From Lachnospiraceae bacterium UBA1201 (GTDB lineage: Bacteria > Bacillota > Clostridia > Lachnospirales > Lachnospiraceae): a DNA stretch of 18,129 nt. The position numbers and the translations under genes were made by a program. The notes under the pieces are model-generated. The model worked only from the letters and a program-made list of their open reading frames with translations, was not told where the DNA came from and did no database searches. Of the stretch, positions 1 through 6,979 are shown in pieces (position 1 is the first letter of the stretch; each line of letters begins with the position of its first letter). The stretch spans positions 1 through 18,129 of the forward strand of contig DBXX01000048.1 of assembly GCA_002309675.1 (NCBI GenBank). Reading direction: 5' to 3'.

Positions 1-25
1 TTTTTTTCCTCCGGGCATGTGATAA

Positions 26-31
26 TATAAT
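26..31 (+). promoter_or_regulatory. candidate -10 element for the ABC gene
   Basis: A TATAAT hexamer lies 31 bases before the start codon at 63. Its -35 region would fall in the T-rich first bases of the window, so it cannot be judged. A small hairpin (GAGGG/CCCTC, 36-48) sits between it and the ribosome site. The run of seven T at 1-7 may be the tail of an upstream terminator lying outside the window. Confidence 0.35.
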
Positions 32-62
32 ATCGAGGGAGTCCCTCAGAAAGAGGTATGCT

Positions 63-2444
63 ATGATCAGGATTCGAGGATTGGAGAAGAATATTTCGTT
101 CCCGAGACAGGGGATGGTCTTTTTGACAGGCTCGGACTGCGCTGCTAAAACGGACTTTTTACACATGATCGCCGGTCTTTCCGAAATTGATGCGGGGGAT
201 GTGATCGTTAACGATAATGTCCTGGCGGAAATGTCCGAACAGGAGCGGGATGCTTTTCGCAATACCGATATAGGTATCATTTTCCGGGAGAATAAATTGC
301 AGCCGAAGATGACCGTCTACCAAAGCCTCGAACTCGTCCTGAATAACCAGAAATGGGAAGATAAAACGGCGGAGAGCATCCGAAACCATATCTACGCGAC
401 CCTTAAGGCCGTAGGATTGGAAGACGGTGAAGGCTTGCCGGTTTTGAAACTTTTGGAGGGAGAGCGTCGCCGGGTATTGGTCGCGCGGGCGCTCGTAAAG
501 GATCCGAAGATCGTTCTGGCAGATGAACCGACGGCTGATCTGAAGGAAGAGGATGCAACAGCAGTTATGGAGGCTTTGAAATGGGCTTCCAAGACACGCC
601 TCGTGATCGTAGCGAGCGAGAACCGGGATCTGGCAAATGCTTATGCCGACCGCGAACTGATCACGGAAAACGGCCGGTTTATGGAGGCGGAGGAAAACAA
701 CGCCGGCAGCATCATGCCTTCCGATGATTTTAGTGAAAGCATCGTAACCAAAGAGAATAAGAAGAACACCCGTAAGACCGAGAATGTGCTTCCGCCGCGT
801 TATGACGTAAAGGCCGGGACGCTACCGATCCGCGACAGATTTCGCCTGGCCCGAATGTTCCGAAAGCAAAGAAAAGGTCTTATACTCATGGTGACACTAG
901 CCGTGCTTGCAGCCTTGGTGACGGTTTTTGGCGCGTTTTTTAATGAAGCTAAACTCCTGGAAGGGTACTTAAATAAATATCAGCCGGAGAACCTTAAGGC
1001 AGCTCTGCACATAAACCGCAGATCGGACGGCGATGAGTATTCGATCGATCTAAGCGTGGGTCCGTATTACCTGGAGAAAGCCAAAATGCTGGCACAGGAG
1101 ACCGGACATCCGCTGATCCCGACGATCGAAACACCCGCGTATTCTGCACGTAAAAGTGAGGAGAACGTTTCTAAATGTGAGATCACGTTGGCCGCGCTTA
1201 CCGAAACACAACAGGATATTTTCCCGGTGACCCAAGGGCATTATCCGGTAAATTATTACCAGATCGTCATTACGGACTATCTGGCGGGAGAACTCGGCGT
1301 TTCGATCGGGGACGACATCGAAACGATCCTGGGTAAACTTACGGTTTGCGGGATCATCTCGACGGACCATGCTGAATATGGGCTGACCGAAAAACTCGTT
1401 TCACAGCGCTATTGGGATTATGCTCCTTACCTTTTGAAATATCGGTATGCGATCGGTTTCGTCCAGAGAAGCACGATCGACGCGTATCGGAGGGACTTGA
1501 ATTACCTGAATATCCAGCTATCTGCCCCGTACATGTGGGGCGATGCAACGATCGGTAGCTTTTCACGGCTTCGTAAGGATCAGCTTCTCGAGGGTCGTAT
1601 GCCGAAAGAACCGAATGAAGTACTGATCTCAGCGAATATGGCTGAACGTAATAATATCACTTTGAAGTATCCTGAGGATATCAATGCGCTTCGTAAGCGC
1701 TTGGGATTGACACAGCGCGATTTTGGTACCATTGACGTTCCCGCCGACAAATATACTGCTTACAACTCGAACTACCTGAACCTGGCAGAATTCTACCCGG
1801 AGGGTTTAACCATTGTGGGGATATTTACCGATGAGATCCCTGCGGATTACCTTATCGCGGATGCAATGTATGAAAAGATCTGTGATCACAATATGGAGTA
1901 TTACTTTTTTGACGAGTATCTGCTGGATTGCCACGATATGACCGATTACGGGACGCTTGTAAACAGCGCGGAAGAACTCGGTTTCCGCTTTGAAGAGCCA
2001 TACGCTGACGGCATTTACTATTTCAAGGATACGATCCGGAGTATATTCCCCGTCGTGTTGACAGTCGCAGGGCTCTTGGGAATTATTGCAGTCCTCATCC
2101 TCGAAAGCTACTTCCGTGCAACCGTACAGGGTAACAAGGAGTATTTTACGGATCTTCGCATCCTCGGTTTGACGAAGAAAGACATATCGAAGATCTTTAC
2201 GGTCAATGCTCTCGACATCGCCCTGACCTGTGTGGTATTGACCACACTCCTTAGCCTAGGCGTCATGGCAGCGTTCAACCTGCTCTTTGCAAGCGAACTG
2301 TCGGAGCGGTATTGCAACGTATTGGTTTGGAACCTGCCGTTAAGCCTGTGCCTGATCGTCGTAGCGGTAACGATCCTGGCGATGAACTGGCTGATCGTGA
2401 AGCTGGAGGTGCGCTCGTTTTCGAAAAGAAACAGCGAAAAATAA
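63..2444 (+). CDS. ABC transporter, fused ATPase and FtsX/MacB-type permease, degenerate ATPase
   Basis: This 793-residue membrane protein has an ABC ATPase at about 1-210 and an FtsX-like permease at about 260-793. The permease has the MacB topology: one membrane segment near 273-293, a large extracellular domain of about 365 residues, then three segments near 661-680, 711-743 and 755-779. GRMPKEPNEVLIS (511-523) matches the usual periplasmic-domain motif, and DLRILGLTKKDI (697-708) matches the FtsX coupling region. Such proteins use ATP to drive mechanical change or export of peptides, lipids or drugs. The ATPase is unusual. The last Walker A glycine is Ala (GSDCAAKT, 23-30), the Q-loop Gln is Arg75, the signature is LEGER (131-135 region), and the switch His is Glu186. 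Walker B (VLADEP, 151-156) is intact. The start at 63 follows an AAGAGG ribosome site; the ATG at 58 reads into a stop after two codons. The substrate is unknown. Confidence 0.85.
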   Translation: MIRIRGLEKNISFPRQGMVFLTGSDCAAKTDFLHMIAGLSEIDAGDVIVNDNVLAEMSEQERDAFRNTDIGIIFRENKLQPKMTVYQSLELVLNNQKWEDKTAESIRNHIYATLKAVGLEDGEGLPVLKLLEGERRRVLVARALVKDPKIVLADEPTADLKEEDATAVMEALKWASKTRLVIVASENRDLANAYADRELITENGRFMEAEENNAGSIMPSDDFSESIVTKENKKNTRKTENVLPPRYDVKAGTLPIRDRFRLARMFRKQRKGLILMVTLAVLAALVTVFGAFFNEAKLLEGYLNKYQPENLKAALHINRRSDGDEYSIDLSVGPYYLEKAKMLAQETGHPLIPTIETPAYSARKSEENVSKCEITLAALTETQQDIFPVTQGHYPVNYYQIVITDYLAGELGVSIGDDIETILGKLTVCGIISTDHAEYGLTEKLVSQRYWDYAPYLLKYRYAIGFVQRSTIDAYRRDLNYLNIQLSAPYMWGDATIGSFSRLRKDQLLEGRMPKEPNEVLISANMAERNNITLKYPEDINALRKRLGLTQRDFGTIDVPADKYTAYNSNYLNLAEFYPEGLTIVGIFTDEIPADYLIADAMYEKICDHNMEYYFFDEYLLDCHDMTDYGTLVNSAEELGFRFEEPYADGIYYFKDTIRSIFPVVLTVAGLLGIIAVLILESYFRATVQGNKEYFTDLRILGLTKKDISKIFTVNALDIALTCVVLTTLLSLGVMAAFNLLFASELSERYCNVLVWNLPLSLCLIVVAVTILAMNWLIVKLEVRSFSKRNSEK

Positions 2445-2495
2445 GACGGAGACGAGGAAGCCCGCCCTGGCTCAGCGCGAAAAAACAAATAATGC

Positions 2496-2524
2496 TTGCA
2501 TATTCAGCGCCTTGTATGTATAAT
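2496..2524 (+). promoter_or_regulatory. promoter of the CofE-like gene
   Basis: TTGCAT at 2496-2501 and TATAAT at 2519-2524 are separated by 17 bases. Transcription would start near 2531, giving a leader of about 87 bases. Just before the ribosome site the leader has a five-pair hairpin with a GAAA tetraloop (2588-2601). The start of transcription falls inside the 3' arm of the inverted repeat 2505-2537. Confidence 0.75.
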
Positions 2525-2537
2525 GTATAAGGCGCTG
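2505..2537 (+). repeat. 12-bp inverted repeat surrounding the -10 element
   Basis: CAGCGCCTTGTA (2505-2516) pairs with TATAAGGCGCTG (2526-2537), with one G-U pair and a nine-base loop containing most of the -10 hexamer. It lies 60 bases after the ABC stop codon. There is no T-run after it, so it is a weak terminator candidate. It could be an operator, or a 3' end stabiliser for the ABC transcript that is absent from the new transcript. Confidence 0.6.
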
Positions 2538-2617
2538 TCTGCTTGGCGCAGATAGATATTTTGAGAGAGAAAAACCGAAAATAGACACGGCAGAAATGCC
2601 GGAGAGAGGTGGTTAGA

Positions 2618-3811
2618 ATGGAAAGACGTGTTGGTACAGTTTCCAGAGGTATTCGCGGGCCTATCATCCGCGAAGGTGATAACTTAGTTGATATCACGGT
2701 AGAGAGCGTTCTCGAGGCTGCTAAGAGCGAGAATTTCGAGCTGCGTGACCGTGACGTCATCGCATTGACCGAGTCCATCGTGGCTCGTTCCCAGGGCAAC
2801 TACGTGACCGTAGACGACATCGCGGACGATGTTCGCGCGAAGCTCGGAGGCGGCACCGTAGGCGTGATCTTCCCGATTTTGTCCAGAAACCGTTTCGCGA
2901 TCAACCTGAAGGGTATCGCTATGGGGTGCAAGAAGGTCGTTCTGATGCTCAGCTATCCTTCCGACGAGGTGGGCAATGCGCTCATTTCCATCGACCAGCT
3001 GGACGAGGCAGGCATCAACCCGTATTCGGACGTTCTGACGCTGGAGCGTTATCGTGAACTGTTCGGCGAGAACAAGCACGAGTTCACCGGCGTTGACTAC
3101 GTTCAGTATTATTCCGACATCATCACCGAGGCAGGCGCTGAGGTTGAGATCATTTTCGCGAACCATGCGAAGACGATCCTGGATTACACCGATTGTGTTC
3201 TGACTTGTGATATTCATACACGTAAGCGCACCAAGCGCATCCTGAAGGAGGCGGGCGCGAAAGTGGTTTGCGGTCTGGATGACATCTGCACCGCGCCGAT
3301 CAATGGCAGCGGCTACAACGAGCGCTACGGCTTGCTCGGCTCCAATAAGTCCACCGAGACGAAGATCAAACTCTTCCCGAGAGAGTGTAAGCAGCTGGTT
3401 CTCGACATTCAGGCGCAGATCCTGAAGGCGACCGGTAAGCACGTGGAAGTCATGGTTTACGGCGACGGCGCGTTTAAGGATCCTCAGGGTAAGATCTGGG
3501 AGCTCGCAGATCCGGTCGTTTCCCCGGCATTTACCGACGGACTCATCGGAACTCCGAACGAGCTGAAACTGAAGTACCTGGCGGACAATGATTTCGCGAA
3601 CCTGTCCGGCGATGCTCTGCGCGATGCGATCTCCAAGAGCATCAAGGCGAAGAACGGCGACCTGAAGGGCAATATGGCATCCCAGGGTACCACACCTCGT
3701 CAGCTGACCGACCTGATCGGTTCTCTGTGCGACCTCACCTCCGGCTCCGGCGATAAGGGAACGCCCATCATCCTGATCCAGGGTTATTTCGACAACTACA
3801 CCAACGAATAA
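2618..3811 (+). CDS. CofE-like protein (coenzyme F420-0:L-glutamate ligase family)
   Basis: This is a 397-residue cytoplasmic protein. The first 80 residues resemble the CofE/FbiB ligase fold: GPIIREGDNL near 14-23, RDRDVIALTESIVARSQG at 43-60, and YGDGAFKDP at 281-289. The C-terminus has GSGDKGTPIILIQGY (376-390). Known members add glutamate to the deazaflavin coenzyme F420-0 using GTP. Many clostridia carry a long homologue without an obvious F420 pathway, so the true substrate is open; no F420 gene is seen here. The ATG at 2618 is preferred over the upstream GTG at 2609 because AGAGGTGG (2605-2612) lies five bases before it and overlaps the GTG. The gene has its own promoter and a strong terminator, so it is probably monocistronic. 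The family call is fairly sure, the reaction is not. Confidence 0.7.
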   Translation: MERRVGTVSRGIRGPIIREGDNLVDITVESVLEAAKSENFELRDRDVIALTESIVARSQGNYVTVDDIADDVRAKLGGGTVGVIFPILSRNRFAINLKGIAMGCKKVVLMLSYPSDEVGNALISIDQLDEAGINPYSDVLTLERYRELFGENKHEFTGVDYVQYYSDIITEAGAEVEIIFANHAKTILDYTDCVLTCDIHTRKRTKRILKEAGAKVVCGLDDICTAPINGSGYNERYGLLGSNKSTETKIKLFPRECKQLVLDIQAQILKATGKHVEVMVYGDGAFKDPQGKIWELADPVVSPAFTDGLIGTPNELKLKYLADNDFANLSGDALRDAISKSIKAKNGDLKGNMASQGTTPRQLTDLIGSLCDLTSGSGDKGTPIILIQGYFDNYTNE

Positions 3812-3818
3812 AAAATGT

Positions 3819-3851
3819 GCCAAAAGGGCTCGTCCCTTTTGGCTTTTTTTT
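3819..3851 (+). terminator. rho-independent terminator of the CofE-like gene
   Basis: A perfect ten-pair stem, GCCAAAAGGG (3819-3828) with CCCTTTTGGC (3834-3843), has a five-base loop and is followed by eight T. It begins seven bases after the stop codon. The same palindrome recurs inverted at 4321-4342, so this terminator is also the outer end of the foldback element. Confidence 0.9.
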
Positions 3852-3975
3852 ATTCGTTCCACTGCCTCGGCGGGGGATCCGCACATGGCGCCCCCCTGGA
3901 TTGTGTCAATGGGGACGGTTCCATTTGACACATTTTGGTTTCTAGCCGCCGCTGATCTGTTTTCTTACGTGGCAT
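3850..3975 (-). pseudogene. short ORF inside the foldback, possible transposase N-terminal remnant
   Basis: A 41-residue reading frame starts at 3975 with ATG after a good GGGAGGG ribosome site (3981-3987) and begins MPRKKTDQ. RAYT/IS200-like transposases often begin MPRK followed by a Y-H-V-x-x-R-G motif. Here the frame instead runs straight into the inverted repeat and stops. This may be a truncated leftover of such a gene, or chance. The homology claim is weak. Confidence 0.25.
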
Positions 3976-4394
3976 ACGATCCCTCCCAATCAGTTCGCTC
4001 GCTGTGAAAAACAAGCCGCTCGTTCGATGACGGATCTGAGGGGGCCCGCTTCGACTTCGGCCGTTTTCCTGATGAAAACGACCTCAGCGAGCGCAAAATC
4101 CAGTCTCGGAGACTGGATTTATGCCCCTCATCCGGCATCTCACTTGCGGTGTTTTTCTACAGCTCGTTCAAATGCTTGGTCAGGATCGTATTTCACGTAA
4201 GACTCTCCGCGGCGCCCCGTAAGCGGTGTGTGTCAAATGGAACCGTCCCCGCTGACACTCGCTCGGGAGGGGCGCCATATGCGGAAGTGCCGAGGCAGTG
4301 GACCGCCACAGAATATGCCGCCAAAAGGGACGAGCCCTTTTGACATAGAGGGCGGGAGAAGAGAGTTTGAGGGTTGGGAGCGAGGGCTTTTCTC

Positions 4395-4433
4395 AAAATA
4401 GAACACCCCCGGCAGTGGTCCGCCGGGGGTGTT
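4395..4433 (-). terminator. terminator after iorB
   Basis: On the minus strand a perfect 12-pair stem (4422-4433 with 4402-4413) has an eight-base loop and is followed by CTATTTTG. The U-run is short but the stem is very strong. It lies 60 bases after the iorB stop and separates the minus-strand genes from the foldback element. Confidence 0.75.
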
Positions 4434-4437
4434 GTGT

Positions 4438-4483
4438 GGAGGCGCGTTGCCTCCCAGGTTATGGAGCATCTTGGGAAGATGCT
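4438..4483 (-). repeat. two further hairpins in the iorB 3' region
   Basis: AGCATCTT/AAGATGCT (4465-4472, 4476-4483; three-base loop) and GGAGGC/GCCTCC (4438-4443, 4449-4454; five-base loop) stand in tandem between the iorB stop and the terminator. Neither has a U-run. They may protect the 3' end of the transcript; no known motif is recognised. Confidence 0.55.
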
Positions 4484-4492
4484 TGAAAATAT

Positions 4493-5080
4493 TTATTTCA
4501 AGTTGTATCCTACTTCGAACGCAGCCAGGTTGATGGCCACGGTCTTCGGGGGCACGGTCTTTTCGATGACTTTCAGCCAGGCTTCTTTTTCGAAGTCCAT
4601 GTGGGCTGCAGCCATGCCGATGATGATGGTGTTGAAGACACGGGAGTTGCCGAGCTTCAGTGCCTCTGCGGAGGCATCGGCCGAGATGACCTTATACTTC
4701 GCGCGGAGAGTGTCCAGAATGTCGGCGGGGTACTGCGCGGCACCGGTCACTACGGTGATCGGGTCAATGCGCTGGTCGTTGACGATCAGCACGCCGCCCT
4801 TCTTCAAAAAGTGAGCGTAGCGGAGGGCTTCCAGACGCTCAAAGGCGATGAGAACATCGGCCTGGCCTTCCTCTACGATGGGTTCTGCAACGTTGCTGCC
4901 ATAGCGAACGTAGGTTACGACACTGCCGCCGCGCTGCGCCATGCCGTGTACTTCGGAGAGCTTTACGTCATAGCCCGCGTCGAGCGTGATACCGCCGAGG
5001 ATACGGCTGGTGAGGAGGGTTCCCTGACCACCGACGCCGACGATCATGATATTTTTCGTTTCTTTTGTTTGTACTGCCAT
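4493..5080 (-). CDS. iorB: indolepyruvate:ferredoxin oxidoreductase, beta subunit
   Basis: This 195-residue protein is the gamma-type (POR_N-associated) subunit that pairs with IorA to oxidise indolepyruvate and other arylpyruvates to acyl-CoA, CO2 and reduced ferredoxin in aromatic amino acid breakdown. GVGGQG (15-20) is the conserved glycine loop, and EVHGMAQRGGSV (43-54) is the family motif. The length fits IorB proteins of about 190-200 residues. The frame stays open upstream into iorA, but the ATG at 5080 is preceded at an ideal distance by AAGGAGG (5086-5092), which overlaps the iorA stop codon. The ten-base gap from iorA shows one transcript. The identification rests on both the motifs and the iorA neighbour. 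Confidence 0.92.
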   Translation of the reverse strand: MAVQTKETKNIMIVGVGGQGTLLTSRILGGITLDAGYDVKLSEVHGMAQRGGSVVTYVRYGSNVAEPIVEEGQADVLIAFERLEALRYAHFLKKGGVLIVNDQRIDPITVVTGAAQYPADILDTLRAKYKVISADASAEALKLGNSRVFNTIIIGMAAAHMDFEKEAWLKVIEKTVPPKTVAINLAAFEVGYNLK

Positions 5081-5090
5081 GTTTGCCTCC

Positions 5091-6830
5091 TTACAGAGCG
5101 ACCTGCTCGAGTGCTCCGAACGGACAACGCTTCGCGCACAGTCCGCAGCCATTGCACATGGTCGCATCTACTTTTACAGTGCCGTCCTCTGCCTTCGTGA
5201 GAGCAGGGCAGCCGGGCTTCAGGCACAGGCCGCACTTCTTACATTTATCGGAGTGAACGACCAGCTTATGTGTGGTCTTCGTAGTCTTCAAAAGAACACA
5301 AGGAGACTTCGTGATGATGACCGAAACGCCGTCGCGGTTAACTTCTTCCTTAACGACCTTCTCGAGCGTCTGGATGTCGAACGCATCGACCTCGACGACA
5401 TGCTCGATGCCCATCGCCTTACACATGTGGTAAATGCTGATGGCCGGAACTTCCTGACCCATCAGGGTCTTACCGGTAGCGGCGTGGTCCTGGTGGCCGG
5501 TCATACCGGTCGTGGAGTTATCCATGATGATAACGGTTCCATTCGACTGGTTGTAGACCATGTTCATCAGGGAGTTGATACCGGTGTGCATGAAGGTCGA
5601 GTCGCCGATCATCGCAACCCAGTTGCGGATGTAGTCGCGGCCCTTCGCCTTCTCCATGCCGTGCAGGGTGCTGATGGAAGCGCCCATGCAGACGGTGGTA
5701 TCGATAACATTCAGCGGAGCTACGGCGCCGAGCGTGTAGCAGCCGATGTCGCCGGCCGCGTGGATGCCGAGCTTATTCATAACGGAGAATACGCTGCGGT
5801 GCGGGCAGCCCGGGCACAGGATGGGCGGACGCGCCGGAACGGCAGCGGGCTCCTCGATATCGAGCTCCTGATGCAGGATGGCCTTACGCAGCATGTTCGC
5901 GCTGTATTCGCCCTGCACGGTCAGGATCTCCTTACCGATGGCTTTGATGCCCCAGGACTTTACCTGCTCTTCGATCACAGGCTCCAGTTCCTCTACGACA
6001 TAAAGTGTATCTACCTTCGAAGCAAACTCCTCGATCAGCTTACGCGGCAGCGGGTGTACCAGACCCAGCTTTAATACGCTGGCATCGGGCAATGCTTCGC
6101 GGACATACTGATAGGGAATACCGCTCGTGATCACGCCGATCTTCGTGTCGCGCATCTCGACGCGGTTTACGGGCAATGTGCAGGCATCCTCCGCCATCTG
6201 TTTCAGACGCTGCTCAACATATACATGACGGCCTTTCGCGTTTCCGGGCATCATGACGAACTTTGCGGGATTGCGGCTGTAGGGCTTATCCTCGACCTCC
6301 ACACGCGGCTCCAGGGTAACGATGCCCTGCGAATGCGCGATACGGGTCGTAGTACGAACCATCATCGGAGTGTCGTACTTCTCGGAAAGCTCAAACGCAA
6401 GCTTCGTAAAATCCTTCGCCTCCTGGCTGTCGGACGGCTCCAGAACAGGAACCATCGCAGCGCGCGCGACCATACGGCTGTCCTGCTCGTTCTGCGAGCT
6501 GTACAGACCCGGGTCGTCGGCAGCAACTAAAACCAGACCGCCGTTGATGCCGCCGTAAGAGATGGTGTAGAGCGGGTCGGATGCAACATTGACCCCGACG
6601 TGCTTCATGGAAGCCATGGCACGAACACCGCTGATCGCGGCGCCGATGGCTACCTCGGTCGCAACCTTCTCATTCGGCGACCACTCGCAATAGATCTCGG
6701 GATATTTGACGATGTTTTCACTGATCTCGGTACTCGGTGTGCCGGGATACGCTGCGGAAACCTTCACACCGGCTTCGTATGCGCCGCGGGCAATGGCTTC
6801 ATTTCCCAACATGATTTTCTGCTCAGACAT
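5091..6830 (-). CDS. iorA: indolepyruvate:ferredoxin oxidoreductase, alpha subunit
   Basis: This 579-residue protein is the thiamine-diphosphate subunit of the arylpyruvate oxidoreductase. The N-terminal pyrimidine-binding part includes AAYPGTPSTEI (26-36). The conserved CPGCPHR is at 339-345. The TPP pyrophosphate/Mg site is GDSTFMH (409-415) through MDNST (436-440). Two [4Fe-4S] clusters close the protein: C530-x2-C-x2-C-x4-C541 and C559-x2-C-x2-C-x3-C569. All eight cysteines are present, so an active enzyme is expected. The length is slightly shorter than archaeal IorA. The start at 6830 has GAGG about nine bases upstream. It is the first gene of iorA-iorB, read from a promoter nested in the leuA terminator, with a leader of about 98 bases. 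In gut-type clostridia this enzyme can serve catabolism or reductive synthesis of aromatic amino acids; the sequence does not decide which. Confidence 0.95.
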   Translation of the reverse strand: MSEQKIMLGNEAIARGAYEAGVKVSAAYPGTPSTEISENIVKYPEIYCEWSPNEKVATEVAIGAAISGVRAMASMKHVGVNVASDPLYTISYGGINGGLVLVAADDPGLYSSQNEQDSRMVARAAMVPVLEPSDSQEAKDFTKLAFELSEKYDTPMMVRTTTRIAHSQGIVTLEPRVEVEDKPYSRNPAKFVMMPGNAKGRHVYVEQRLKQMAEDACTLPVNRVEMRDTKIGVITSGIPYQYVREALPDASVLKLGLVHPLPRKLIEEFASKVDTLYVVEELEPVIEEQVKSWGIKAIGKEILTVQGEYSANMLRKAILHQELDIEEPAAVPARPPILCPGCPHRSVFSVMNKLGIHAAGDIGCYTLGAVAPLNVIDTTVCMGASISTLHGMEKAKGRDYIRNWVAMIGDSTFMHTGINSLMNMVYNQSNGTVIIMDNSTTGMTGHQDHAATGKTLMGQEVPAISIYHMCKAMGIEHVVEVDAFDIQTLEKVVKEEVNRDGVSVIITKSPCVLLKTTKTTHKLVVHSDKCKKCGLCLKPGCPALTKAEDGTVKVDATMCNGCGLCAKRCPFGALEQVAL

Positions 6831-6910
6831 TTACGTGAACCTCGAATTTTATAAATCGTACCGGGCCTTCCCGTGATAGATCGGGAAATGATCCGGCCGT
6901 AGCGGGAGAC

Positions 6911-6961
6911 AAAAGCCCCCGGCATCATTCTGTAAGTATATCACAGATTTGTGCCGGGGGC
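6911..6961 (-). terminator. leuA terminator hairpin
   Basis: On the minus strand GCCCCCGGCA (6952-6961) pairs with TGCCGGGGGC (6915-6924), followed by four T. The 27-base loop can form an inner TCTGT/ACAGA helix (6929-6933, 6943-6947). It lies 18 bases after the leuA stop codon. The loop carries the iorA -10 element. Confidence 0.75.
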
Positions 6962-6963
6962 AA
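6935..6963 (-). promoter_or_regulatory. promoter of iorAB, nested in the leuA terminator
   Basis: On the minus strand TTGCCC (6958-6963) and TATACT (6935-6940) are exactly 17 bases apart, with a TGA just before the -10 giving an extended -10 element. Transcription would start near 6928, past the 5' arm of the hairpin, so transcripts from this promoter cannot form the terminator. Confidence 0.65.
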
Positions 6964-6979
6964 TGTTTATCCTTTATTT

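Larger units (their letters stand above)
3815..4346. mobile_element. ~530 bp foldback element, long imperfect inverted repeat
   Basis: The two halves are inverted copies of each other about a centre near 4082. Matching blocks have nearly constant coordinate sums (8160-8165): the end palindromes CAAAAGGG..CCCTTTTG (3821-3841 and 4322-4342), CCACTGCCTCGGC (3859-3871) with 4289-4301, GCACATGGCGCCCC (3881-3894) with 4269-4282, a GGGGACGGTTCCATTTGACA block (3911-3930) with 4231-4250, and TCTTACGT (3963-3970) with 4195-4202. The centre has two further hairpins, 4062-4080 and 4096-4120 (12-bp arms, one-base loop). The GGGGACGGTT...TGACA unit is itself nearly palindromic and resembles REP-type repeats that I associate with RAYT (IS200-like) transposases in Firmicutes, recalled and not searched. 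No complete transposase is encoded. It is probably a decayed or non-autonomous element. Confidence 0.7.

Noticed and set aside
2684..3931. 415-codon open frame on the minus strand opposite the CofE-like gene
   Set aside because: It is antisense to a recognisable protein with its own ribosome site and terminator. It has no ribosome site of its own and its translation has no family-like motifs.
4149..4469. Several overlapping 60-80 codon frames in and after the foldback element
   Set aside because: They arise from the inverted repeat being open in many frames, lack ribosome sites, and their translations read through the repeat and terminator hairpins.
5046..6074. 342-codon plus-strand frame across the iorB start and iorA
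   Set aside because: It is a shadow of iorA, in which all eight cluster cysteines and TPP motifs are intact on the other strand. Its translation is low-complexity in character and rich in His/Asp/Arg.
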